Shown: positions 1-5,511 of the stretch, one piece after another
Position numbering within the stretch: position 1 is the stretch's first letter
Layout: the number at the start of each line of letters is the position of its first letter
NCBI GenBank assembly: GCA_028281205.1
Contig: JANQKJ010000140.1
Coordinates: 1 to 6,146 of the forward strand
Source of the DNA: Gammaproteobacteria bacterium
GTDB taxonomy: Bacteria > Pseudomonadota > Gammaproteobacteria > UBA4575
Length of the DNA: 6,146 bases
Direction: 5' to 3'
Notes under the pieces: generated by a model
Told to the model about the DNA's origin: nothing
Database searches by the model: none
The model's input: the letters and a program-made list of their open reading frames with translations, nothing else
Made by a program: the position numbers and the translations under genes

Positions 1-75
1 AATAGTTACCAAAGGCTGATATTCCTAAGCTAAAACCATATTAACTATAGGTTCTTATAGGTAATCCACACGAAC
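1..75. other. Intergenic/window edge, downstream of the sulfurtransferase
   Basis: This AT-rich stretch follows the stop of the minus-strand sulfurtransferase. I see no reading frame with gene-like features and no convincing GC-rich terminator hairpin. The only repeat is a trivial 7-bp direct repeat, TATAGGT at 46-52 and 56-62, ten bases apart. The gene to the left is outside the window. Confidence 0.5.
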
Positions 76-927
76 TCATTCTTCACCTGTTGCAACCGGC
101 CGTGCAGGATCACGAATCCACTGACTCCATGAACCGATAAAAATCTTTGTCGGAGGGAGACCAGCAACTGCCTGAGCTAACAAATTGTGGCAGGCCGTCA
201 CACCTGAGCCACACATATTAACTACATTAGTTATCGGCTGATCTTTTATGGTATTAGTGAAACGTTGTTTGATCACACTAGGTGACTCGAACAAACCATC
301 TTTTGTTAAGTTGCCTGGAAATGGCAGACTGGTAGAGCCTGGAACATGCCCAGGAACTGGGTCTGTAGTTTGGTCTTTGGCAGTAAAGCGATCTGCCGAG
401 CGAGCATCAATTAAAGTGATTTGACCCGCAGCCAGTTCGCTTTGGACGGTATCAATATCTACCAGCCATTGCATGTTAGCTGTACCACTAAAGTTACCTT
501 GCGCAAAGTTAACCTCGTCTTGAGAAACGCCATAACCAGCATCAGTCCATTTTTGCATGCCACCATCAAGTACAGCGACATCGTCATGCCCTACCCAGCG
601 CATCATCCACCACAAGCGTGCAGCGAATGCACCCGAGATATCGTCATAGGCGACAACCTGGGTATCATTATTAATACCCCACTGTTTAAGTTGGTTAATA
701 AACACATCTGCTTCAGGTAAAGGGTGCCGACCTGAAGTTTCGGTCATTGCAGAAGATAATTGCGTGTCCATATCTGCAAACTGGGCATTGGGTAAATGGC
801 CTTCCTGGTAACTTTTCAAACCTCCTTGCGGATCTTTAAGACTAAACCGACAATCAAAAACACGCACATTATCATTATTAATAATCTCATTAAGTTGTTG
901 TGCTGAAATGATTGTGTTGTAGCTCAT
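76..927 (-). CDS. sseA: 3-mercaptopyruvate sulfurtransferase (tandem rhodanese)
   Basis: This 283-residue cytoplasmic enzyme is predicted to transfer sulfur from 3-mercaptopyruvate to a thiophilic acceptor such as cyanide or a protein thiol, leaving pyruvate. It has two rhodanese domains. The N-terminal, non-catalytic one covers about residues 5-130 (VFDCRFSL near 23-30, a GRHPLPE segment, WWMMRWVGH). The C-terminal, catalytic one covers about 150-280 (DARSADRF, PGHVPGS) and ends in the usual GSWSQW...DPARPV tail. The active-site loop is CGSGVTAC with the persulfide-bearing cysteine at residue 239. A CGSGVT loop is characteristic of mercaptopyruvate sulfurtransferases, whereas thiosulfate:cyanide rhodaneses have a basic CRKGVT loop. 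The length matches E. coli SseA (about 280). The start is ATG at 927; the only purine-rich site, AGGG at 941-944, is 13 nt upstream, so initiation is probably modest. It is transcribed in the same direction as the Cys-rich gene upstream but 124 bp away, so it may have its own promoter. Substrate preference is inferred from the loop only. Confidence 0.9.
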   Translation of the reverse strand: MSYNTIISAQQLNEIINNDNVRVFDCRFSLKDPQGGLKSYQEGHLPNAQFADMDTQLSSAMTETSGRHPLPEADVFINQLKQWGINNDTQVVAYDDISGAFAARLWWMMRWVGHDDVAVLDGGMQKWTDAGYGVSQDEVNFAQGNFSGTANMQWLVDIDTVQSELAAGQITLIDARSADRFTAKDQTTDPVPGHVPGSTSLPFPGNLTKDGLFESPSVIKQRFTNTIKDQPITNVVNMCGSGVTACHNLLAQAVAGLPPTKIFIGSWSQWIRDPARPVATGEE

Positions 928-1009
928 AATAAAATAAATGCCCTAGTAAAAAATGTAACTGACTCATTGAATTGTTATATAGACTTTTTATAGTAACAAA
1001 TAAATACTA

Positions 1010-1040
1010 CGAACGCCGCTCGCACGCTAATCATAGCATG
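1010..1040 (-). terminator. Candidate terminator after the Cys-rich/reductase operon
   Basis: Eleven bases after the minus-strand stop at 1052 lie two consecutive hairpins. The first is a 7-bp stem with a 4-nt loop (arms 1034-1040 and 1023-1029); in minus-strand RNA every position pairs, with one G-U wobble, while the plus-strand RNA has an A-C mismatch. The second (1010-1022) is a 5-bp stem with a 3-nt loop. A T-rich but interrupted tail follows (TAGTATTTATTTG in minus sense). The placement and strand bias fit termination of the 1052-2537 operon. The imperfect T tract makes this tentative. Confidence 0.35.
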
Positions 1041-1051
1041 TAAAGTAATAT

Positions 1052-1459
1052 TTATTTCTTATTTCGGCGAGTGCGATATGCCTTCATACTCGTAGTGATT
1101 TGTTCAACAGGTAACATGCCGAGTTCAGAATACTGCTGCATAACCAGTTGAATTGTATCTGCAATATTATCAAGCGTACGCTTATCTGAATTGTTACATA
1201 ATGCATCTAAACCCAACAATCCGCCATACTGGATTTTTGCCCATACCCCATGAGGCACTTGCGTAAGATCATCCTCAAACTCAAATTCAGTTAAACCAAT
1301 TTGCTTCAAGCGTTCATAGACACAAGCACATTGTTGTTGCATAGCTGCAGACTTACATGCGATATCAGGACCCGCCCGGCGCGTAACCAGCTCTCCATAC
1401 TCGCATGCAAAGTCATTCGATATTTGCGGCAAAGCAAATACACATGCGTCACCAATCAC
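1052..1459 (-). CDS. Small Cys-rich protein of unknown function
   Basis: I do not recognise this family. With the GTG start at 1459 the protein has 135 residues. AGGAG sits at 1466-1470, directly abutting an in-frame ATG at 1465 (spacing 0) but a canonical 6 nt before this GTG, so the GTG is preferred; the ATG form would be two residues longer. There is no signal peptide or membrane segment, so it is probably cytoplasmic. It has six cysteines at 6, 19, 35, 44, 46 and 88. Four fall in one N-terminal block (C19-x15-C35-x8-C44-x-C46) that could bind a metal or Fe-S cluster or form disulfides. The middle holds an acidic FEFEDD followed by VPHGVWAKIQYGGLLGLDAL, which looks like a conserved core. 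The C-terminus is basic (RTRRNKK). It follows the ferredoxin-reductase gene with 16 bp between stop and GTG, and its ribosome binding site lies inside that short gap. This suggests co-transcription and a redox partner or accessory role, which is inference only. Confidence 0.75.
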   Translation of the reverse strand: MIGDACVFALPQISNDFACEYGELVTRRAGPDIACKSAAMQQQCACVYERLKQIGLTEFEFEDDLTQVPHGVWAKIQYGGLLGLDALCNNSDKRTLDNIADTIQLVMQQYSELGMLPVEQITTSMKAYRTRRNKK

Positions 1460-1465
1460 ATACAT

Positions 1466-1470
1466 CTCCT
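1466..1470 (-). promoter_or_regulatory. Shine-Dalgarno that decides the start of the Cys-rich gene
   Basis: In minus sense the sequence reads AGGAG-ATGTAT-GTG. The ATG touches the AGGAG with no spacer, which is not workable for a standard ribosome. The GTG two codons later has a 6-nt spacer. This places translation at GTG 1459 rather than ATG 1465. Confidence 0.6.
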
Positions 1471-1475
1471 AATGT

Positions 1476-2537
1476 TTAATTCAATGAAACTATACATGAC
1501 ATATCTTCATTACCACGCACCGGTTCACTAAAAAATCTTCTCTCTAGCATATTTTTTTGCAAGCAAACTTTTTTAAAAATTTCTACCGCAGGCTCGGGCG
1601 CACACACATAAATATCATGGCATGAAAGATCTGTGAGGTTGTGCATAGTTTCCAGTAAATAATTCTCAACTGTAGCGCAACTCTGTTGTGAATTAGCGGC
1701 TAGCTGTTGTAACGATTGATTAAGTGCTACACCATGATAAGTAAATCCATCAAACGCATCCTCCCAGGAACGACATAAGTTATGCATATACAAACCATCT
1801 TCACCACAAGACATCCAAATTAAATGAATTGGTAATTCTTGTTCCTGCGCGGTGATATGTTCCAGCAAGCTTTTAATCGCTGCAAAACCAGTATCAAATG
1901 CGAATAATACTACTGGTCGATTAGCATTTTCGTCATAAGTAAAATCACCAAAAGGCCCACACAAGTCTATGCTATCTCCAAGACGTACTTTATCTGCCAC
2001 CTGTAAAGAAACAGGATCATTTTGTGTCACGCGCAAGTGCAACTCAATTAAGCGATCCTCACAGGGACAACTAGCAATTGAAAAATAACTTGGGCTAAAT
2101 TTTGGGATGCTTACTTGCAGGTATTGACCAGCCAAAAACCTTAAGCGCTTAGTTCTTGGTGTTTGCACCAATAATTTTAATACTTGTGAAGATAAACGTT
2201 CTACCTTACGCACTTTAACACTAAGTGCCTGTTCAGGGATATCGGCAGAGGTAACCGCAACTGCAGCGTCAATGACTAAGTCCTGTTGTGGCGCACAAAT
2301 ACATGCGAGTATGTAGTGTTGTAATTTTTCAGCTTCCGGAATCACATACTCACGCGCTTTCACTTCTTTAACATTTCCACTCGACACTTGTACTTTACAT
2401 AAACCGCAGGTGCCACTACTGCATCCATAATTCAACGAAACACCTGCACGAATAGCCGCCTCCAGAATTGTTTCATTTTCCTGCACTACAAATGACTGTG
2501 GCGGATTAATTATTGTGACTTTGTGCTCCATTAACAC
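1476..2537 (-). CDS. Ferredoxin-domain flavin reductase-like protein, divergent
   Basis: This 353-residue soluble protein resembles three-domain electron-transfer reductases (phenol hydroxylase, CDP-6-deoxyglucoseen and methane monooxygenase reductases). These pass electrons from NAD(P)H through FAD to a [2Fe-2S] cluster. Residues 5-95 are a plant-type ferredoxin with cluster ligands C39-x4-C44-x2-C47-x31-C79. Residues 105-200 resemble the FAD-binding barrel (FLAGQYLQVSIP, SYFSIAS, GPFGDFTY). Residues 205-345 resemble the NAD-binding lobe (LFAFDTGFAAIKS, YVCAPEPAVEIFKK). Key signatures are altered. The RxYS flavin motif has Ser150 where Arg is usual. The usual GGTGFAP is AFDTGFAA. The usual CGPPPM is CAPEPAV. 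Cofactor use is therefore doubtful, although the iron-sulfur domain is intact. Two starts are possible: GTG at 2537 (AGGA 5 nt upstream) or ATG at 2531 (11 nt; 351 residues). It is probably co-transcribed with the downstream Cys-rich gene. No dedicated oxygenase lies nearby, so the electron acceptor is unknown. Confidence 0.85.
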   Translation of the reverse strand: MLMEHKVTIINPPQSFVVQENETILEAAIRAGVSLNYGCSSGTCGLCKVQVSSGNVKEVKAREYVIPEAEKLQHYILACICAPQQDLVIDAAVAVTSADIPEQALSVKVRKVERLSSQVLKLLVQTPRTKRLRFLAGQYLQVSIPKFSPSYFSIASCPCEDRLIELHLRVTQNDPVSLQVADKVRLGDSIDLCGPFGDFTYDENANRPVVLFAFDTGFAAIKSLLEHITAQEQELPIHLIWMSCGEDGLYMHNLCRSWEDAFDGFTYHGVALNQSLQQLAANSQQSCATVENYLLETMHNLTDLSCHDIYVCAPEPAVEIFKKVCLQKNMLERRFFSEPVRGNEDMSCIVSLN

Positions 2538-2559
2538 ATGCTTCCTTTAGATACGCACT

Positions 2560-2588
2560 TTAGTATGAAAGTTAAGCCATCCAGGCAA
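2560..2588 (-). promoter_or_regulatory. Candidate sigma-70-type promoter for the reductase operon
   Basis: In minus sense, TTGCCT (2583-2588) is followed after 17 nt by TACTAA (2560-2565). The -35 box matches 4 of 6 consensus positions and the -10 box only 3 of 6. A transcript from here would start near 2553, leaving a leader of about 16 nt that carries the AAGGAAG ribosome site. Position and spacing are good but the box matches are weak. Confidence 0.3.
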
Positions 2589-2613
2589 AAATTATTCGAC
2601 AGTACATACATTG

Positions 2614-2619
2614 GATAAT
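2614..2619 (+). promoter_or_regulatory. Candidate -10 box for the protease/cupin/phosphoesterase trio
   Basis: GATAAT matches 5 of 6 positions of the -10 consensus and lies 15 bases before the ATG at 2635. There is no good -35; TTATTC at 2592-2597 is the best at 16-nt spacing. If used, the transcript would have a leader of only about 10 nt, which would fit the lack of a recognisable Shine-Dalgarno before this gene. It shares the 97-bp divergent region (2538-2634) with the reductase promoter. Confidence 0.3.
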
Positions 2620-2634
2620 ATTTTTTAGCTCATT

Positions 2635-3423
2635 ATGCGCATTTTTTCATTCAAAAACTTACGAGTCCTGATCTTATTATTACTGCTAGCCACAGTAGCG
2701 ATTTACGTTAAAGACCAAAAGTTGGTGACACAAGGATGGTACAAAACTTTAGATATGGTAATTTATCCTATCAATCCAACCAATAGCCCAATTGCTCAAC
2801 ACTATATTGACTCCCTGAACGATAAAAACTTTGCCGCAATTGATACATTTATCAAACGCGAAAGTAAGAAGTACGACATCGTGGCAAGCATACCCACTCA
2901 AACAAGACTAGGCCAAACACTTAGAGTTATCCCCCCAGAACCTCCCAAACCAGGTAGCGGCCCATTTGAAGCTGTATTATGGAGCCTAAAACTACGCTGG
3001 TGGATGTGGCAAAACGCACCCGACGAACCAAATGATAAATATTTAGTGCGCATGTTTGTTCTCTACCACGACCCTTCGCAGATGGGCCAGTTGAAACATT
3101 CTGTTGGTTTACAAAAAGGTTTAGTCGGGATAGTCAATGCCTATGGCGTAAAATCGCAGGCCCGGCAAAACAATATTGTCATTGCCCATGAGTTTCTGCA
3201 TACAGTTGGCGCAAGTGACAAATATGATCCATTGGGCAACCCCATCCCACCTGATGGTTTAGGAAACCCAAATCAATCACCTCTATTTCCACAAAGAAAG
3301 ACTGAAATCATGGCCGGGCGGCGTGCAATCAGTGCAACCCAGGCAGAAATGCCTCGTAGCTTCAAAAGTGTTGTCATAGGTAAAAAAACTGCTCAGGAAA
3401 TTGGCTGGCTAGGTAAGTTATAA
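2635..3423 (+). CDS. Membrane-anchored metzincin-like putative zinc metalloprotease
   Basis: This 262-residue protein is of an uncharacterised family. After a short basic N-terminus (RIFSFKNLR) comes one hydrophobic helix at about residues 9-25, with no obvious cleavage site. It is therefore probably an inner-membrane anchor with the remainder in the periplasm. The domain holds the zinc-peptidase motif HEFLH at 185-189, continuing as HEFLHTVGASDKYD. This fits HExxHxxGxxD, in which H185 and H189 bind zinc, E186 is the catalytic base, G192 allows the turn and D195 would be the third ligand. The metzincin snapalysin has this Asp variant. An EIMAG at 224-228 is a candidate Met-turn (M226). A Pro-rich stretch (PPEPPKPGSGP, about 100-110) and a Trp-rich segment (LRWWMWQ, 120-126) precede the catalytic region. 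The start is ATG 2635 with no clear ribosome site. It is followed after 8 bp by the cupin gene, so co-transcription is likely. Protease activity and substrate are inferred from motifs. Confidence 0.8.
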   Translation: MRIFSFKNLRVLILLLLLATVAIYVKDQKLVTQGWYKTLDMVIYPINPTNSPIAQHYIDSLNDKNFAAIDTFIKRESKKYDIVASIPTQTRLGQTLRVIPPEPPKPGSGPFEAVLWSLKLRWWMWQNAPDEPNDKYLVRMFVLYHDPSQMGQLKHSVGLQKGLVGIVNAYGVKSQARQNNIVIAHEFLHTVGASDKYDPLGNPIPPDGLGNPNQSPLFPQRKTEIMAGRRAISATQAEMPRSFKSVVIGKKTAQEIGWLGKL

Positions 3424-3431
3424 TTACCTTT

Positions 3432-3791
3432 ATGCTTACACACTATAACCAGATTTCAGATTACACCACCAAAGATGGCTCAACTATAAGAGAGCTGATG
3501 CATCCCAAACATCATGGCAATCTTAATCAAAGCATAGCAGAAGCCACCGTGCCTATCGGAATAACAACACTGCGCCACTTACATAAATCTTCCGAGGAGA
3601 TATACCATATAACCCAGGGTAGAGGAAAAATGAGGTTGGGAGAAAAATATTTTTCAGTATCTGTTGGTGACACCATCTGCATCCCCACTAACACAATCCA
3701 CCAAATCGAAAACACAGGTGATACCGATTTAGTAATACTGTGCGTATGCAGCCCGGCATATTCTCATGAAGATACAGTATTAGTAGACTAA
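3432..3791 (+). CDS. Cupin-domain protein
   Basis: This 119-residue single-domain cupin is probably cytoplasmic, with no signal or membrane segment. Cupin motif 1, G-x5-HxH-x4-E-x6-G, is complete: G43, H49, H51, E56, G63. Motif 2, G-x5-P-xG-x2-H-x3-N, is G79, P85, N87 in place of Gly, H90, N94. The metal ligands H49, H51, E56 and H90 are thus all present, so a bound Fe, Mn, Ni or Zn ion is expected. Small cupins of this type include isomerases, dioxygenases and sugar- or metabolite-binding proteins, and the motifs do not discriminate among these. It begins 8 bp after the stop of the putative protease gene, with no clear Shine-Dalgarno, suggesting translational coupling in one transcript. The metallophosphoesterase follows 48 bp later. 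Confidence 0.85.
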   Translation: MLTHYNQISDYTTKDGSTIRELMHPKHHGNLNQSIAEATVPIGITTLRHLHKSSEEIYHITQGRGKMRLGEKYFSVSVGDTICIPTNTIHQIENTGDTDLVILCVCSPAYSHEDTVLVD

Positions 3792-3839
3792 GTATTTAAA
3801 ATATATAAAAACAATTCTTTGATCCTTACATAGCAATCA

Positions 3840-4391
3840 ATGCATAAGAAAATAGACTTAGATAGCCTGGTCAATAAAACTGAAATAAATATTGGCGTAC
3901 TTTCAGATACACATAACCAATTAAATAAAATTGTTACCGATGCATTTAAAAACTGCGATGCTATTCTACATGCTGGCGACATCGGTGAAGCAAATGTGCT
4001 ACGTAATTTGGAACAATTTGCACCCCATGTTTTTTCTGTACGCGGCAACAATGATACTGAGACCAAATGGGCAAATGCTGATTTACCAACACTTGCCCAT
4101 ATTCCAGAACATCTAGAGTTACAATTTCAAAATCAGCTTATAGGTTTGATTCACGGCCATCAGTATGAACCAGTGCGCAAGCGCCATGACAAGCTACGTC
4201 AACATTTTCCTCGTGCCGATATAATTATTTACGGACATAGTCATCGCTTTGTATGCGACCGGGAGCATCAACCCTGGGTAATCAATCCAGGCGCAGCTGG
4301 CTATACAAGAACTTTCGGTGGCGCTTCATGTGTTTTGCTGCAATTCAAAAACCAACAATGGTCGGTCAAAGATTTTCGCTGCGAGCAATAA
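3840..4391 (+). CDS. YfcE/MJ0936-family metallophosphoesterase
   Basis: This 183-residue calcineurin-like phosphoesterase of the small YfcE/MJ0936 group uses two divalent metal ions to hydrolyse phosphodiesters; the natural substrate of most members is unknown. The full ligand series is visible: D23 and H25 (SDTH), D47 (HAGD), N70 (RGNND), H105 (IHGH), H133 and H135 (YGHSH). It ends with the typical VINPGAAG segment followed by two strands. No signal peptide is seen. The start is ATG 3840, fixed by an in-frame TAG at 3831. It gives about 15 more residues before the first strand (INIGVLSDTH) than the usual family start, and no usable codon lies nearer. The ribosome site is poor. It is the third gene of the plus-strand trio, 48 bp after the cupin. 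It is convergent with the DUF3301 gene, with only 7 bp between the two stop codons and no terminator visible between them. Confidence 0.9.
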   Translation: MHKKIDLDSLVNKTEINIGVLSDTHNQLNKIVTDAFKNCDAILHAGDIGEANVLRNLEQFAPHVFSVRGNNDTETKWANADLPTLAHIPEHLELQFQNQLIGLIHGHQYEPVRKRHDKLRQHFPRADIIIYGHSHRFVCDREHQPWVINPGAAGYTRTFGGASCVLLQFKNQQWSVKDFRCEQ

Positions 4392-4398
4392 CAGAATA

Positions 4399-4725
4399 CT
4401 AGTGCATAGTCCCCTGAATAATTTCACCTTCTGGGTGTAACAAAGATAAATACTCAATAGAGTTATTATACTCTACTGCAACGCCGTTATAACGGTCAGC
4501 TCCGTTAATGCTAAACTCAAATACATAAAAACGCCGTAATCTTAATCGGCCATTTTTTCTTGCTGGGAAAACTTTATTTACATGGATAGATTGATCTAAT
4601 AACTGTACATGGTTTTCGGTACAAAATGCATGGCAACGCTTAGTAGCGAATTCGCGCGAACGCAAACCGTCCATCCAGAACCAAACTAGACCTGCAATAA
4701 TAAGAATAAAAAAGAAAACATCCAC
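4399..4725 (-). CDS. DUF3301 family membrane protein
   Basis: This 108-residue protein matches what I recall of DUF3301, a small gammaproteobacterial family without assigned function. It starts with a hydrophobic helix (about residues 3-18, FFFILIIAGLVWFWMD), giving a single N-terminal anchor. A compact soluble domain follows with the family hallmarks: RSREFATKRCHAFC, VQLLDQSI, the basic RLRLRRFYVFEFSINGADRYNG segment and a final YLSLLHPEGEI. The start codon is GTG at 4725; the reading frame is closed by TAG at 4747-4749, and the next Met (residue 18) would remove the membrane segment. The ribosome site is weak (GGAAA about 12 nt upstream). It lies 118 bp downstream of adk on the same strand, separated by the nested inverted repeat, so it may be expressed by read-through or from a promoter of its own. 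It is convergent with the phosphoesterase gene. Confidence 0.85.
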   Translation of the reverse strand: MDVFFFILIIAGLVWFWMDGLRSREFATKRCHAFCTENHVQLLDQSIHVNKVFPARKNGRLRLRRFYVFEFSINGADRYNGVAVEYNNSIEYLSLLHPEGEIIQGTMH

Positions 4726-4755
4726 TTTGTCTAGATCGTTTCCAAACTAATTGAT

Positions 4756-4840
4756 GTTTGGCTTGCGAAAACGCCAAGAATTAGGCAAAAATCTTTTCAA
4801 AGATTTTTAACAACATTATTGGCGTTTGCAGCAGGCAAAC
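4756..4840. repeat. 85-bp nested inverted repeat between adk and DUF3301
   Basis: Two 22-bp arms, 4756-4777 and 4819-4840, are imperfect reverse complements, 17 of 22 matching. The inner 9 bp (AAACGCCAA/TTGGCGTTT) and the outer 5 bp (GTTTG/CAAAC) are perfect. Between them sits a second, perfect palindrome: AAAAATCTTT (4787-4796), spacer TC, AAAGATTTTT (4799-4808). The right arm alone can also fold as GTTTGC-AGCAG-GCAAAC (4824-4840), four bases from the adk stop. The inner palindrome has A tracts on one side and T tracts on the other, so in either strand a hairpin ends in five T's. It could act as a weak bidirectional terminator or processing structure after adk. A small mobile-element relic with terminal inverted repeats is an alternative; no clear target duplication is seen. 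Confidence 0.65.
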
Positions 4841-4843
4841 CAT

Positions 4844-5497
4844 TTAGCCAAGAGCAGAGAAAATAGAATCCCTAATCTCATCCACCTTCCCAATACCATC
4901 CACTTTGACATATTTAGGCGCTTTATCATCACCGCTGCTTGCCCATTCAGAGTAGTACTTAATCAATGGTTCAGTTTGCTCATGATAAATACGTAAACGT
5001 TCACGTACTGTATCTTCTTTATCATCATCTCGCTGTACTAAATCTTCACCTGTGACATCGTCCTTACCTTCAACTTTAGGTGGATTGTAAATCACATGAT
5101 ATGTTCGACCCGAAGCCAGATGAGCACGACGTCCACTCATACGCTTGATAATTTCTTCATCATCGACATCAATCTCAACTACAAAATCAATATCAACCCC
5201 TTGCGTCTTTAGCGCATCGGCCTGAGCCAATGTGCGCGGGAAACCATCGAATAAAAAACCATTAGCGCAATCATCTTGTTGAATTCTCTCCTTGACCAAA
5301 CCAAGAATAATTTCGTCAGACACTAGCTGACCAGCATCCATGACTTTTTTTGCTTCGACACCTAAAGGTGTTCCAGCCTTAACTGCAGCGCGTAACATAT
5401 CACCCGTTGAAATTTGAGGGATACTATATCGCTCCGTAATATAGGTTGCTTGAGTCCCTTTCCCTGCTCCCGGCCCACCTAATAAGATTGCTCGCAT
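4844..5497 (-). CDS. adk: Adenylate kinase
   Basis: This cytoplasmic enzyme of 217 residues interconverts ATP + AMP and 2 ADP, keeping adenylate energy charge and supplying ADP. The P-loop is GGPGAGKGT (7-15). The NMP-binding part holds STGDMLR (30-36), and DGFPRT (84-89) is the conserved AMP/hinge motif. The LID runs from about 122 to 159 (GRRAHLASGRTYH, NPPKVEGKDDVTGEDLVQRDDD). It is of the long type with no cysteines, so it is hydrogen-bonded rather than zinc-binding, as in E. coli. ERLRIYHEQTEPL follows. The length fits the family (E. coli 214). The start is ATG 5497, giving MRAILLGG: AGGAG lies 9 nt upstream and the family begins here. The open frame continues 16 codons further up to 5545, but that extension is not conserved-looking and would place the ribosome site inside the gene. 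It is divergent from the phosphofructokinase gene and upstream of DUF3301. Confidence 0.97.
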   Translation of the reverse strand: MRAILLGGPGAGKGTQATYITERYSIPQISTGDMLRAAVKAGTPLGVEAKKVMDAGQLVSDEIILGLVKERIQQDDCANGFLFDGFPRTLAQADALKTQGVDIDFVVEIDVDDEEIIKRMSGRRAHLASGRTYHVIYNPPKVEGKDDVTGEDLVQRDDDKEDTVRERLRIYHEQTEPLIKYYSEWASSGDDKAPKYVKVDGIGKVDEIRDSIFSALG

Positions 5498-5506
5498 TGG
5501 TATATA

Positions 5507-5511
5507 CTCCT
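5507..5511 (-). promoter_or_regulatory. Shine-Dalgarno of adk
   Basis: AGGAG in minus sense lies 9 nt before the ATG at 5497. It is the best ribosome site in this region and rules out the longer frame that begins at 5545. Confidence 0.7.

Noticed and set aside
421..720. Plus-strand open frame of 99 codons
   Set aside because: It lies antisense inside the sulfurtransferase gene, which is clearly coding on the other strand, and its translation has no recognisable motif.
971..999. Promoter for the sulfurtransferase (TTGTTA ... TATAAC in minus sense)
   Set aside because: The boxes are only 14 bases apart, too short for a sigma-70 promoter, so it was not listed as a feature.
1301..1531. Plus-strand open frame of 76 codons
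   Set aside because: It is antisense to the Cys-rich gene and the end of the reductase gene, and shows no domain features.
3527..3715. Minus-strand open frame of 62 codons
   Set aside because: It is antisense to the cupin motifs, and its hydrophobic look is a shadow of the real gene.
3788..4066. Minus-strand open frame of 92 codons
   Set aside because: It covers the 5' end of the phosphoesterase gene, where the metal-ligand motifs prove coding on the plus strand.
3931..4116. Plus-strand open frame of 61 codons in another frame
   Set aside because: It lies wholly inside the phosphoesterase gene.
4756..4840. Integron attC site
   Set aside because: The outer ends do not fit the RYYYAAC/GTTRRRY core sites, and neither neighbouring gene looks like a cassette.
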